From Streptomyces sp. NBC_01262 (GTDB lineage Bacteria > Actinomycetota > Actinomycetes > Streptomycetales > Streptomycetaceae), in assembly GCF_036226365.1 (NCBI RefSeq), contig NZ_CP108462.1, positions 3,762,501 to 3,826,500 on the forward strand: a stretch of 64,000 nucleotides of DNA, given 5' to 3'. The position numbers and the translations under genes are program-made. Position 1 is the stretch's first letter. Each line of letters begins with the position of its first letter. The notes beneath the pieces are model-generated. The model made no database searches. It saw only the letters and a program-made list of their open reading frames with translations, and was not told the DNA's origin. This document shows, piece after piece, positions 51,770-61,383 of this stretch.

Positions 51770-53089
51770 ATGGCGGAAGAAGGAGCAGATCAACTGCGGC
51801 GGTGGACGGCGGACCAGGTTCTGGCACTGGCCCCTGACGCCTCGTCACGCAAGGCCGGGGCCCGGCTCGCGGCGCCCGCGCCCTGGTCCGGCACGGGCAC
51901 GTCCGGCTCAGCGGTGTGGGGGCTGTGCGCGGGCAGCGGCGGCAGTCCGTACCGGACGGTCATCGACATGGCAGGGCCCGGCTACAAGTGCAGCTGCCCG
52001 AGCCGCAAGTTCCCCTGCAAGCACGCGCTCGGGCTGCTGCTCCTGTGGTCCGGCGACTCGGTGCCCGACGCGGCCGACCAAAATCCTGACTGGGTGACCG
52101 AGTGGCTGGACGCCCGGCGGGAGCGGGAGGAGCGGCCCGCACCCGCCTCGGCCGGGGTCGCCGATCCGGCCGCCGCCCGGCAACGGGCCGAACGGCGGGC
52201 GGTGCGGGTGGCGGCGGGGGCCGCCGAGCTCGACCGGCGGCTCGCCGATCTGCTGCGCGGCGGGCTGGCCGGCGCGGAGCGGGAGGGCTACGGGCAGTGG
52301 GACGAGGTCGCCGCACGCATGATCGACGCCCAGGCGCCGGGCCTCGCCTCGCGGGTACGGGAACTGGGCGCGGTGGTCGGCGCGGGCGGGGACTGGCCGG
52401 GCCGGCTGCTGGAGGAGGCTTCGCTGCTCCACCTGCTCACGCAGGGGTACACGCGACAGGACCGGCTTCCGGAGGCGCTGGCCGCCACGGTCCGCACCCG
52501 GGTCGGCTTCACCAGCGCCGCCGGGACGGACGCGGTACGCGACCGCTGGCTGGTCCTGGGCCGGCACGACGCCGCCGATGACCGGCTGACGACCCGTCGT
52601 ATCTGGCTGCACGGCCTCTCCGCAGGACGTCCGGCCCTTCTGCTCTCCTTCGGCGCGGCCGGCCGTGCGCCCGAACTCACCCTCCCCGTCGGCCTCTGTC
52701 TCGACGCCGACCTCTCCTACCACCCCGGCGCCCGACCGCTGCGCGCCGCCCTCGGCCCCGCCCACGGCGCCCCGTCCCCGGGCACCGTCCCGCCGGGCAC
52801 GGCTGTCGGGCCCGCCCTGTCCTCCTACGGCGCCGCGCTCGCCGACGACCCCTGGCTCGACGCCTGGCCCGTCGTCCTCACCGGCGTCGTCCCCATACCC
52901 GCGCCCACGGGGTGGCAGCTCGCCGACGCGGACGGCGTCGACGCCCTCCCGCTCGCGGCGCGCGCCACGCCCTGGCAGCTCGCCGCGGTCTCCGGAGGGC
53001 ACCCCGTCACGGTCTTCGGTGAGCTGGGGCATCGCGGCTTCCAGCCGTTCACGGTCTGGGGGGCGGACGGGGTGGCACTGCCGCTGTGA
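51770..53089 (+). CDS. SWIM zinc-finger protein
   Basis: A 439-residue protein with a SWIM-type zinc site CxCx6CxH at Cys74, Cys76, Cys83 and His85 (YKCSCPSRKFPCKHALG). The rest is a helical middle region and a beta-rich C-terminal half of unknown fold. SWIM domains bind DNA or proteins. The start at ATG 51770 is set by the leaderless promoter geometry. The DUF5691 gene follows 63 bp later. Confidence 0.85.
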   Translation: MAEEGADQLRRWTADQVLALAPDASSRKAGARLAAPAPWSGTGTSGSAVWGLCAGSGGSPYRTVIDMAGPGYKCSCPSRKFPCKHALGLLLLWSGDSVPDAADQNPDWVTEWLDARREREERPAPASAGVADPAAARQRAERRAVRVAAGAAELDRRLADLLRGGLAGAEREGYGQWDEVAARMIDAQAPGLASRVRELGAVVGAGGDWPGRLLEEASLLHLLTQGYTRQDRLPEALAATVRTRVGFTSAAGTDAVRDRWLVLGRHDAADDRLTTRRIWLHGLSAGRPALLLSFGAAGRAPELTLPVGLCLDADLSYHPGARPLRAALGPAHGAPSPGTVPPGTAVGPALSSYGAALADDPWLDAWPVVLTGVVPIPAPTGWQLADADGVDALPLAARATPWQLAAVSGGHPVTVFGELGHRGFQPFTVWGADGVALPL

Positions 53090-53152
53090 GGGCGGGCCAA
53101 GGCAGGCCCTGAGACAGCCGAACGGACACCACGACGAAGGGAGAGTCCGACG

Positions 53153-54643
53153 ATGACCTGGCCGGAACTGATCGGCACGGCCCTGCTGGGCACGGACCGC
53201 AGGGGCGGCGAGCCGACCGCCCTGCTGGCAACGGCGGCCACGGAGACCGTGAGACGTCGTGCGGGCCTGCGCCCGGCGACGGCGGCGGAGCGCCCGGCCC
53301 CCGCGCAGCCGGACAGCCGCCCGGCACTGCCGGACGCGGCCCGGCGACGACTGGCGCTGCTGCTGGCCGACCGCAAGGGCGCAGGCACAGGGGGGAGCCG
53401 GCGGAACGCGGCGCCGAATCTGGGAGAGCTGCTGCCGCAGTGGCTGGCGGCGGCGAACGCCCGCGGATACGGGGCGCCGCCCGCACTGCTGCCGGCGCTC
53501 CTGGACGCGGCACGGGCCCGGACGGACCTGCGGGCGGAGGCGCTCACCCTGGCGGGCCCGAGGGCGCTGTGGCTGGCGGGACTGAACCCGGACTGGCGGT
53601 ACGCGCTGCGCACCGGGGCCATGGCGCCCCGGCTCGATCCCGGCGTATGGGAGGAGGGCCTCTTCGCGGAGCGCGTGGCCCACCTCGGGCGGCTGCGCGC
53701 AAGCGACCCGGAAGCGGCGCTCGCGCTGCTGCGCACGACCTGGGCGACCGAGCGGGCCGAGGACCGGCTGATGTTCGTGGACTCGCTGCGCGAGGGCCTG
53801 TCACCGGCCGACGAGCCGTTCCTGGAGCAGGCGCTGTCGGACCGGAGCCGCAATGTGCGGGCGACGGCGGCCGAGCTGCTGTCGGCGCTGCCGGGGTCGG
53901 CGCTTGGGGCGCGGATGGCGGGCCGGGCCCGCAGCTGCGTGTCGATGGCCGGGGCCGGGGAGCGGATCGTCGTGGAGGCTCCGTACGAGTGCGATGCCGC
54001 GATGGAGCGGGACGGTATCGTGCCGGTGCCCCCGGCGGGGCGCGGGGAGCGGGCCTGGTGGTTCGGGCAGCTGGTGGACGCGACGCCGCTGGCGGCGTGG
54101 CGGGAACGGTTCGGCGGCCGCACCGCGGAGCAGATCCTCGCTCTGCCGGTGGCGGACGAGTGGCAGAGCGACCTGCACGCGGCCTGGTGCCGGGCGGCGG
54201 TGCGGCAGCGGGACGCGGACTGGGCGCGGGCGCTGCTGGGGCAGGCGCCGGTCGGGGACCCGGCGAAGCTGCTGTCCGTGCTGCCGCCCCAGGAGCGTGC
54301 GGGCTGGGTGGCCCGGTTCGTGGCGTCGAACGGGCTGTCCGAGGCCTTCCAGATGCTCGCCGTGTGCGAGGTGCCCTGGGCCGGGCCGCTGGGCCGGGCG
54401 GTGGTCGACGCGCTCGACATCGCCCGGGACGCCGGGAACTACCCGTGGAGCTTCAGCGGCGTCATGGGCCTGGCCGAGCGCTGCCTGGACCCGGCCGAGG
54501 CGGACCGGGCCACGCCGCTCACGGCGATACCGGACGAGTCCGCCGACGCCACGCCCGGCGCGGGCGTCTACTGGGCGGAGGCCTTCCAGCGGCTCGTCGG
54601 GACGCTGCGGCTGCGGGCCGAGATGCTGGCCGAGCTCGGCTAG
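53153..54643 (+). CDS. DUF5691-family protein
   Basis: A 496-residue protein, helical throughout and rich in repeats such as SLREGLSPADEPFLEQALSD and RSRNVRATAAELLSALPGS, which look HEAT-like. Matches the DUF5691 family, whose members sit next to SWIM proteins. ATG 53153 follows AGGGAGAG. It probably works as a scaffold in the same complex as SWIM, MoxR, DUF5682 and VWA proteins; that is inference from linkage. Confidence 0.8.
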   Translation: MTWPELIGTALLGTDRRGGEPTALLATAATETVRRRAGLRPATAAERPAPAQPDSRPALPDAARRRLALLLADRKGAGTGGSRRNAAPNLGELLPQWLAAANARGYGAPPALLPALLDAARARTDLRAEALTLAGPRALWLAGLNPDWRYALRTGAMAPRLDPGVWEEGLFAERVAHLGRLRASDPEAALALLRTTWATERAEDRLMFVDSLREGLSPADEPFLEQALSDRSRNVRATAAELLSALPGSALGARMAGRARSCVSMAGAGERIVVEAPYECDAAMERDGIVPVPPAGRGERAWWFGQLVDATPLAAWRERFGGRTAEQILALPVADEWQSDLHAAWCRAAVRQRDADWARALLGQAPVGDPAKLLSVLPPQERAGWVARFVASNGLSEAFQMLAVCEVPWAGPLGRAVVDALDIARDAGNYPWSFSGVMGLAERCLDPAEADRATPLTAIPDESADATPGAGVYWAEAFQRLVGTLRLRAEMLAELG

Positions 54644-54660
54644 CCCACGCCTCGGGCAGC

Positions 54661-55074
<414 letters not shown>

Positions 55075-55303
55075 CACTGCCTCCTCGTACGAGTAAACGA
55101 ACGTTATCGCCAGCATCCACCACCTGGACAGTTTTACGAAGCGGCCGGAGGGGGAAATCACATATAGGACACGAACAAGTTCGCAACGCGTCGGGCCCGC
55201 AGACGGCACCCGTTCAGACCGGGGGCCGCGCGCGGGCCCCCGCGTTCTTCGGCACACGGGGGACAGGGACGGATCCCGGCGTGCCGTGCACGGGAGGTGG
55301 GCC

Positions 55304-56110
55304 ATGGGCGTCCTGTCTTTCGGAGCCGCAGATCGTCTGCTGCGCCAAGCGGCATACGTACGAGCTGCCGCCGTCGAGATCGCCATCCTGACCGGGCACC
55401 TACTCCTCTATCCGACCGGCATCTTCCAGGAACGCGACGCCGAACTCGCCGAAATGCCGCGCATCCCCGCCCCCGGACCCGGCGCGCACCCGCCCGTCCT
55501 GCTCATGCACGGCTTCGTGGACAACCGCTCGGTGTTCGCACTGCTGCGCCGCTCCCTGCGCCGGCACGGCTGGACGCACGTCCAGGGGCTCAACTACTCC
55601 CCCCTCACCTGCGACATCCGCGCCGCCGCCGCGCTCCTCGGCCACCACATCGAACAGATCTGCGAACGCACCGGCCACAGCCAGGTCGACATCGTCGGCC
55701 ACAGCCTCGGCGGCCTGATCGCGCGCTACTACGTACAGCGCCTCGGCGGCGACCGCCGGGTCCGCACCCTGGTCACCCTGGGCACCCCGCACTCCGGCAC
55801 CCGGGCCGCACCGCTGCTCAACCCGCACCCGATCATCCGCCAGATGCGGCCCGACTCCGAGATCGTGGAGGAGCTCACCAAACCCGCCCCGGGCTGCCGC
55901 ACCCGCTTTGTCGCTTTCTGGAGCGAACTCGACGAATTGATGATTCCGGTCGAAACGGCCCGTCTCGACCATGCGGATCTCAACACCCGGAATGTGCACA
56001 TCGCCGGAATCGGACATCTCACCATGCCCGTGCACGCGGCCGTCGCGGCCGGCATCCGACAAGCACTGATGGGCGAGGAACTGGCTTCCGACACCGTGAA
56101 CGCCGCGTAG
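55304..56110 (+). CDS. Alpha/beta hydrolase, lipase-like
   Basis: A 268-residue hydrolase. PPVLLMHGFVDN is the oxyanion region, GHSLGG (about 134-139) carries the nucleophile Ser, and GIGHLTMP near the end carries the catalytic His; an Asp lies between. It resembles streptomycete triacylglycerol lipases/esterases. There is no clear cleavable signal, but a hydrophobic stretch at about 15-35 may anchor it. ATG 55304 follows GGGAGGT by 6 nt. Confidence 0.87.
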   Translation: MGVLSFGAADRLLRQAAYVRAAAVEIAILTGHLLLYPTGIFQERDAELAEMPRIPAPGPGAHPPVLLMHGFVDNRSVFALLRRSLRRHGWTHVQGLNYSPLTCDIRAAAALLGHHIEQICERTGHSQVDIVGHSLGGLIARYYVQRLGGDRRVRTLVTLGTPHSGTRAAPLLNPHPIIRQMRPDSEIVEELTKPAPGCRTRFVAFWSELDELMIPVETARLDHADLNTRNVHIAGIGHLTMPVHAAVAAGIRQALMGEELASDTVNAA

Positions 56111-56244
56111 GACGGCACAGCCCTCGAAATCGTATCGAACACAAAGCATTGCGCGTGCCCGAAACCTGCCGAAGATTGTCCCCGCCGCCCGCAGGGGGAT
56201 ACAGTCGCCGCTAATTCTCGTGCTGCCGAGGCGAAAGAGAAGCG

Positions 56245-57363
56245 GTGAACGATCCGAACTACAGCTCCTACGGGGCCGTGGGTGCCGTGTACGCGGACGA
56301 CGATCCGCTCTTCGGCGCGGTGCCGGGCGGTGCGGTGCACGGCGGCGCCGTGTACACCGAGACATACGCCTACGAGGCCTACCCGGAGCAGCAGTACGCG
56401 GATTACCACCAGCAGCAGTACCAGCAGTACGCCGAGCAGCCGCAGTACGTCGAGCCCGTCCCCGAGTTCCAGGTCTACTACGAGCCGGAACCGGAACCCG
56501 AGTTCGAAGCCGAAGCTGAGTTCGAAGCCGAACCCGAGTCGTCGTACGAAGCTCACGAAGAACCCGAGCCCGAGCCCGCACCTGAGTCCGAACCCGCCGC
56601 CGAGCCCGTCCTCGGCCCGCGAAGCGCCGCGCGCAGCGCGGCCCGCAGTCGGCGCCGGAGGCCCGCCAAGCGCTCGGCGCTGCTGACCATCGCCGTGCCC
56701 TCCGTGGCCGTCATGGGCGTCGCGGCATGCGCGGCCGCCGCCGTGACCACGACCACCACCGGAGCGGGCACCACCAAGACCCAGGCCGACGGCTCCACCG
56801 GCACCACCACCAGCAAGCTCGACCAGCAGCTCGCCGGGGTCAGCCGCAAGGCCGACGACTTCGCCGAGCGGGCCAGCCGCACCCAGGAGCGCCTCGACCT
56901 CAAGGAGCGCCAGGCGGTCGAGAAACAGAAGCAGGCCGCCGCGGCCGCCGCCAAGGAAGCCGCCCGGCCCAAGGTCGTGCTCCCGGTGACGGAGAAGGGC
57001 CTCAGCGCCTACTTCGGCCAGGCCGGCGTCAACTGGATGTCGGTCCACACCGGCATCGACTTCCCGGTCAGCTACGGCACCCCCGTGATGGCCGCGACCG
57101 ACGGCACCGTCCGCACCCAGTGGAACAGCTCCTACGGCAACATGGCCATAGTCACCTCCCCCGACGGCACCGAGACCTGGTACTGCCACCTCAGCAGCAC
57201 CAAGATCCGCTCCGGTTCCGTCAAGGCGGGCGCGGTCATCGCCTACTCGGGCAACTCCGGCAACTCCACCGGCCCACACCTCCACTTCGAGGTGCGCCCG
57301 GCCGGCGGTGCCGCCATCGACCCCCTGCAGTGGCTGCTCGCGAAGGGCCTCGACCCCCGCTGA
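56245..57363 (+). CDS. M23-family peptidoglycan endopeptidase with Glu/Pro-rich cytoplasmic tail
   Basis: A 372-residue protein. Residues 1-125 are acidic and rich in Glu-Pro, Tyr and Gln repeats; a membrane helix follows (about 146-166), then a coiled coil (about 185-240) and an M23 (LytM) domain (about 250-370) with HTGIDFPV and HLHFEV zinc motifs. The layout suggests a regulated wall hydrolase with an inside tail. GTG 56245 follows AAAGAGAAG. Ends 15 bp from the convergent pcrA stop. Confidence 0.9.
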   Translation: MNDPNYSSYGAVGAVYADDDPLFGAVPGGAVHGGAVYTETYAYEAYPEQQYADYHQQQYQQYAEQPQYVEPVPEFQVYYEPEPEPEFEAEAEFEAEPESSYEAHEEPEPEPAPESEPAAEPVLGPRSAARSAARSRRRRPAKRSALLTIAVPSVAVMGVAACAAAAVTTTTTGAGTTKTQADGSTGTTTSKLDQQLAGVSRKADDFAERASRTQERLDLKERQAVEKQKQAAAAAAKEAARPKVVLPVTEKGLSAYFGQAGVNWMSVHTGIDFPVSYGTPVMAATDGTVRTQWNSSYGNMAIVTSPDGTETWYCHLSSTKIRSGSVKAGAVIAYSGNSGNSTGPHLHFEVRPAGGAAIDPLQWLLAKGLDPR

Positions 57364-57378
57364 GACAGCCGCCCGGCC

Positions 57379-59877
57379 CTAGAGTTTCTCGACCGGCGCG
57401 TACCGCAGCAGCAGCCGCTTCGGCTTCTCCTCGCCGAAGTCGACCGTCGCCTCCGCCGTGTCCCCCGCGCCCTTGACCGCGACGACGGTCCCGAGCCCGA
57501 ACGAGTCGTGCGTGACCCGGTCGCCGACCGTGAGCGCGACCACCGGCCGCTCCTTCGCCCCCGGCCGCCGGGTCGCGAAGCCGCTCGAACCGGCCTTGGC
57601 CCGTGCCAGCAGCGAGGGCCCGGAAGCGGCCAGCGCCGCGGCCGAGGCGGAGGAGACCGACGGAGTCGCCGAGCCGCCCGTGCGCTTCCAGTCGATCAGC
57701 GCGGGCGGGATCTCCTCCAGGAAGCGAGAGGGCGGGTTGTACGAGGGCTGCCCCCAGGCGCTGCGCATCGTGGACCGGGTGACGTAGAGCCGCTCCCTGG
57801 CACGCGTGATGCCGACGTAGGCGAGCCGGCGCTCCTCCTCCAGCTCCTTGGTCTGGCCGAGGGCGCGCATGTGCGGGAAGACGCCGTCCTCCATGCCGGT
57901 CAGGAAGACGACGGGGAATTCCAGGCCCTTGGCCGTGTGCAGCGTCATCAGCGTTATGACGCCGCCGCCTTCCTCGTCGTCCGGGATCTGGTCGGAGTCG
58001 GCGACCAGCGCGACCCGCTCCAGGAAGTCCGCCAGCGTCCCCGGCGTCGCCGGAGTTTCCGAACCCTCCTCGGCCTCGGCGGTGCGCCCCTGCTCGTACT
58101 CCAGGGCCACCGCCGCGAGCTCCTGGAGGTTCTCCACCCGGGTCTCGTCCTGCGGGTCCGTGGAGGCCTGGAGCTCGGCCAGATAGCCCGTTCGCTCCAG
58201 CACGGCCTCCAGCACGGTGGCCGGGCCGGCGCCGGACTCCACGACCGTACGCAGCTCCTCCAGCAGGTCGTTGAAGCGCCGCACGGCGTTCGTGGAGCGG
58301 GCGGCCATGCCGTACGCCTCGTCGACCCGCCGCAGGGCGGCGGCGAAGGAGATCTTCTCCCGCAGCGCCAGCGCGTCGAGCATCGCCTCCGCGCGGTCGC
58401 CGATGCCGCGCTTGGGCACGTTCAGGATGCGCCGCAGCGGGACGACGTCCTCGGGGTTGGCGAGCACCCGCAGGTACGCGAGGACGTCGCGGACCTCCTT
58501 GCGCTCGTAGAAGCGGACGCCGCCGACGACCTTGTAGGGCAGGCCGACGCGGATGAAGATCTCCTCGAAGACCCGGGACTGGGCGTTGGTGCGGTAGAAG
58601 ACCGCGACATCGCCGGGCCGGGCGTCCCCGGCATCGGTCAGCCGGTCGATCTCCTCGGCGATGTACTGCGCCTCGTCGTGCTCCTGGTCGGCGACGTAGC
58701 CGGTGATGACGGGGCCGTCCCCGGCCTCGGTCCACAGGTTCTTGGGCCTGCGCGAGGCGTTCCGCTCGATGACGGCGTTCGCGGCCGTCAGGATCGTCTG
58801 CGTGGAGCGGTAGTTCTGCTCCAGCAGGATCGTGCGGGCCTGCGGATAGTCCTCCTCGAACTGGAGGATGTTGCGGATGGTGGCGCCGCGGAAGGCGTAG
58901 ATGGACTGGTCAGCGTCACCGACCACGCACAGTTCGGCGGGGTGGTCCTCGGGCCCGCCCGGCCCGACCAGCTCGCGCACCAGGGTGTACTGGGCGTGGT
59001 TGGTGTCCTGGTACTCGTCGACGAGGACATGCCGGAAGCGCCGCCGGTAGTGCTCGGCCACGTCCGGGAAGGCCTGGAGCAGGCTGACGGTGGTCATGAT
59101 GATGTCGTCGAAGTCCAGCGCGTTGGCCTCGCGCAGCCGCGACTGGTACAGGACGTACGCCTCGGCGAGCTTCTTCTCGAAGGGGTTCTCCGCCTGGGCG
59201 GCGAAGGTGTCCTCGTCGACCAGCTCGTTCTTGAGGTTGGAGACCTTGGCACTGAAGGACTTCGGCGGGTACTGCTTCGGGTCCAGGTCCAGGTCCCGGC
59301 AGACCAGGGCCATCAGCCGCTTGGAGTCGGCGCCGTCGTAGATCGAGAAGCTGGAGGTGAAGCCGAGCCGCTTGCTCTCCCGGCGCAGGATCCGTACGCA
59401 GGCGCTGTGGAAGGTCAGCACCCACATCGCGTTCGCGCGGGGGCCGATGAGCTGCTCGACGCGCTCCTTCATCTCGCCGGCGGCCTTGTTGGTGAAGGTG
59501 ATCGCCAGGATCTCGCCCGGGTGCACATGCCGGGTCGCCAGCAGGTGCGCGATCCGGTGGGTGAGGACGCGGGTCTTGCCGGAGCCGGCGCCCGCGACAA
59601 TGAGCAGCGGCCCGCCCGCGTGCACGACGGCGGCGCGCTGCTGCTCGTTCAGCCCGTCGAGCAGCGCGGCGGCGTCGATCACCGGGCGGTGGGCGCCGTC
59701 ACGGTAGTACGCGTCCCGGTCCACGGGCGCGTCGAAACGGCCCCCGAACAGGTCGTCCGGGATCCGCTCCGGGGCGTGGTCCGCCGCATGATCCCCGGCG
59801 TGGTCCTCGGGCGGCGGAGGGGGGCCGTCGGAGGGTTCGAGGTCGGCCAGGAAGCTGTCGTCAAAGAGGCTGCTCAT
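57379..59877 (-). CDS. pcrA: ATP-dependent DNA helicase PcrA/UvrD
   Basis: An 832-residue superfamily 1 helicase acting in nucleotide-excision repair and fork clearance. An acidic N-terminal tail (1-70) precedes LNEQQRAAVVHAGGPLLIVA and the Walker A GAGSGKTRV; VDEYQDTN, GDADQSIYAFRGA, YRST and VTLMTLHTAKGLEFPVVF-like motifs are complete. The C-terminal Tudor-like domain (VGDRVTHDSFGLGTVVAVKG) is the RNA-polymerase-interaction module of PcrA. A damage-type promoter lies 10 nt upstream. Confidence 0.96.
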   Translation of the reverse strand: MSSLFDDSFLADLEPSDGPPPPPEDHAGDHAADHAPERIPDDLFGGRFDAPVDRDAYYRDGAHRPVIDAAALLDGLNEQQRAAVVHAGGPLLIVAGAGSGKTRVLTHRIAHLLATRHVHPGEILAITFTNKAAGEMKERVEQLIGPRANAMWVLTFHSACVRILRRESKRLGFTSSFSIYDGADSKRLMALVCRDLDLDPKQYPPKSFSAKVSNLKNELVDEDTFAAQAENPFEKKLAEAYVLYQSRLREANALDFDDIIMTTVSLLQAFPDVAEHYRRRFRHVLVDEYQDTNHAQYTLVRELVGPGGPEDHPAELCVVGDADQSIYAFRGATIRNILQFEEDYPQARTILLEQNYRSTQTILTAANAVIERNASRRPKNLWTEAGDGPVITGYVADQEHDEAQYIAEEIDRLTDAGDARPGDVAVFYRTNAQSRVFEEIFIRVGLPYKVVGGVRFYERKEVRDVLAYLRVLANPEDVVPLRRILNVPKRGIGDRAEAMLDALALREKISFAAALRRVDEAYGMAARSTNAVRRFNDLLEELRTVVESGAGPATVLEAVLERTGYLAELQASTDPQDETRVENLQELAAVALEYEQGRTAEAEEGSETPATPGTLADFLERVALVADSDQIPDDEEGGGVITLMTLHTAKGLEFPVVFLTGMEDGVFPHMRALGQTKELEEERRLAYVGITRARERLYVTRSTMRSAWGQPSYNPPSRFLEEIPPALIDWKRTGGSATPSVSSASAAALAASGPSLLARAKAGSSGFATRRPGAKERPVVALTVGDRVTHDSFGLGTVVAVKGAGDTAEATVDFGEEKPKRLLLRYAPVEKL

Positions 59878-59886
59878 CGCCTCCCG

Positions 59887-59909
59887 AGTCTAGGCCGTGG
59901 GACTGACAG
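59887..59909 (-). promoter_or_regulatory. PafBC-type damage promoter of pcrA, weaker match
   Basis: On the minus strand: CTGTCAGTC, 8 nt, TAGACT, against the consensus TTGTCRGTG-N8-TANNNT (two -35 mismatches, spacing and -10 exact). The ATG is 9 nt past the -10, so the message would be essentially leaderless. Confidence 0.5.
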
Positions 59910-60044
59910 CCCCCGCCCGAACCTGTGCGTACATTAAAAGTCACGAATTGGTTTCGGGACAAACCGAACATCAGTCTTCCCAAGCGCCACTTCCGTTGAT
60001 TACGGTTCCGCATCAGGCGGCCCGCCCTCCCGGCGGCGACCGTG
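59910..60044 (+). promoter_or_regulatory. Promoter region of the riboswitch-controlled gene
   Basis: AT-richer sequence with a partial palindrome GGTTTCGGGACAAACC near 59952. The promoter of the downstream leader should lie here; no convincing hexamer pair is chosen. Confidence 0.3.
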
Positions 60045-60212
60045 CCGTCACGGGCCGCCTCCGCTGAGTCCGGCGCAAGCCGGAGCCGGGGACCCACGCA
60101 CGACGACCTTGGGGTGAATCGGTCCGCACGTCCGTCGGATACGGACGTAAGCGACCGTAGGGCGACTTCCGAAGCCCGAACCCGACAGCTAACCCGGTAA
60201 GCGGTCGACGGA
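60045..60212 (+). ncRNA. Cyclic di-AMP riboswitch (ydaO/yuaA class)
   Basis: The conserved blocks of this class appear in order: GCTGAGTCCGG with a GCAA-capped hairpin and CCGGGGACCCA (60063-60096), GGGGTGAATC (60111-60120), and CCGAAGCCCGAACCCGACAG with CTAACCCGGTAAGC (60169-60202). The helix TCCGGC-GCAA-GCCGGA is intact. In streptomycetes such riboswitches lower expression of wall hydrolases when c-di-AMP is high. The ribosome binding site GAAGAAGGAG (60211-60220) is right behind it. Confidence 0.9.
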
Positions 60213-60228
60213 AGAAGGAGCGGCCGCC

Positions 60229-61311
60229 TTGGCGACGCACCGCAAGCCCCGTACCGGCATACTCACCGCCCCCGGCCCCAGAGCGGCCGTGGGGCTCACG
60301 ACCGCCGCACTGGCGACGGTCACCCTGTTCGGCGAGAGCGCGAGCGCGGCCCCGAGCGCCAACAGCACCACGGCCTCCATCAAGCAGGTGCAGGCCCGGG
60401 TGAACAAGCTGTACGAGCAGGCCGAGGTCGCCACCGAGAAGTACAACGCCGCCAAGGACAAGGCCGACAAGCAGCGCACCACCGCCGACCAGCTGCTGGA
60501 CGAGGTCGCCCGCAAGACCGCCAAGCTCAACGCCACCCGCGACACCCTGGGCGCGTACGCCGCCGCCCAGTACCGCAGCGGCGGCCTGGACACCACCACG
60601 ACGTACCTGCTGGCCAACGACCCGCAGCAGCTCCTGGACAACGCGCACGTGATGGACCGGATGTCCGGCCGCACCGAGGCCGCCCTGGAGACCTTCCGTA
60701 CGCAGACGATCGAGATCGCCCAGGAGCGCGCCAAGGCCGTCGAGAGCCTGACGAAGCTGGACGACGCCCAGCAGGAGCTCAACAAGCAGAAGAAGGCGGT
60801 CCAGCAGAAGCTGACCACCGCGCAGAAGCTCCTGAACACCCTCACCGCCAAGGAGAAGGCCCGGCTCGCGGCCATCCAGAAGGCGGCGGACGCGGCAGCC
60901 GCGGCGAAGGCCGCCAGCAGCTCGTCCTCCTCGTCGAGCTCCTCCAGTTCGACGACCACCAGCACCAAGGCCGCCAAGGCCATCGCCTTCGCCCGCGCCC
61001 AGCTCGGCAAGCCGTACGTCTACGGAGCCACCGGCCCGAACTCCTACGACTGCTCAGGCCTCACCCAGGCCTCCTGGGCCGCCGCCGGCGTGTCCATCCC
61101 CCGCGTGGCCGCCGCCCAGTACAGCTACGGCACCAAGGTCAGCGCCTCCGAGCTCCAGCCGGGCGACCTGGTCTTCTTCTACTCCGGCATCAGCCACGTC
61201 GGCCTCTACATCGGCGACGGCCAGATGATCCACGCCCCGCACACCGGCACCGTCGTCAAGATCGCCCCGATCAGCGAGATGCCGATTGCGGGCTATGCCC
61301 GCATGACCTGA
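60229..61311 (+). CDS. NlpC/P60 cell-wall hydrolase under c-di-AMP control
   Basis: A 360-residue secreted peptidoglycan peptidase. Signal region 1-41, long coiled coil (about 46-220), Ser/Thr linker (230-246) and NlpC/P60 domain (248-360) with catalytic Cys275 (SYDCSGLTQ) and His in SHVGLYIGDG. The TTG at 60229 has GAAGAAGGAG 8 nt upstream. The coiled coil probably restrains the enzyme until a partner acts on it, as in RipA-type hydrolases. Paralogue follows at 61717. Confidence 0.93.
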   Translation: MATHRKPRTGILTAPGPRAAVGLTTAALATVTLFGESASAAPSANSTTASIKQVQARVNKLYEQAEVATEKYNAAKDKADKQRTTADQLLDEVARKTAKLNATRDTLGAYAAAQYRSGGLDTTTTYLLANDPQQLLDNAHVMDRMSGRTEAALETFRTQTIEIAQERAKAVESLTKLDDAQQELNKQKKAVQQKLTTAQKLLNTLTAKEKARLAAIQKAADAAAAAKAASSSSSSSSSSSSTTTSTKAAKAIAFARAQLGKPYVYGATGPNSYDCSGLTQASWAAAGVSIPRVAAAQYSYGTKVSASELQPGDLVFFYSGISHVGLYIGDGQMIHAPHTGTVVKIAPISEMPIAGYARMT

Positions 61312-61321
61312 CCGAGACGCG

Positions 61322-61355
61322 CCGGCCACGCGTTCGAGGTGCGGACCGTGGCCGG
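61322..61355 (+). terminator. Hairpin after the first NlpC/P60 gene
   Basis: CCGGCCACG / CGTGGCCGG (61322-61330 with 61347-61355), 9-bp stem, 16-nt loop, 11 bp past the stop. Confidence 0.5.
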
Positions 61356-61383
61356 TTGCTCGCGCAGTTCCCCGCGCCCCTGG
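61356..61383 (+). repeat. Dispersed streptomycete repeat
   Basis: CGCGCAGTTCCCCGCGCCCC within this stretch is a sequence that I recall as very frequent between Streptomyces genes. Confidence 0.55.

Noticed and set aside
57508..59937. An 809-codon open frame on the plus strand opposite pcrA
   Set aside because: Pure antisense of the helicase gene, which has all motifs; the translated shadow is Val/Gly/Asp-rich without any domain.
59878..59950. LexA box upstream of pcrA
   Set aside because: No GAAC-N4-GTTC-type or other SOS palindrome is present; the PafBC-type pattern fits better.
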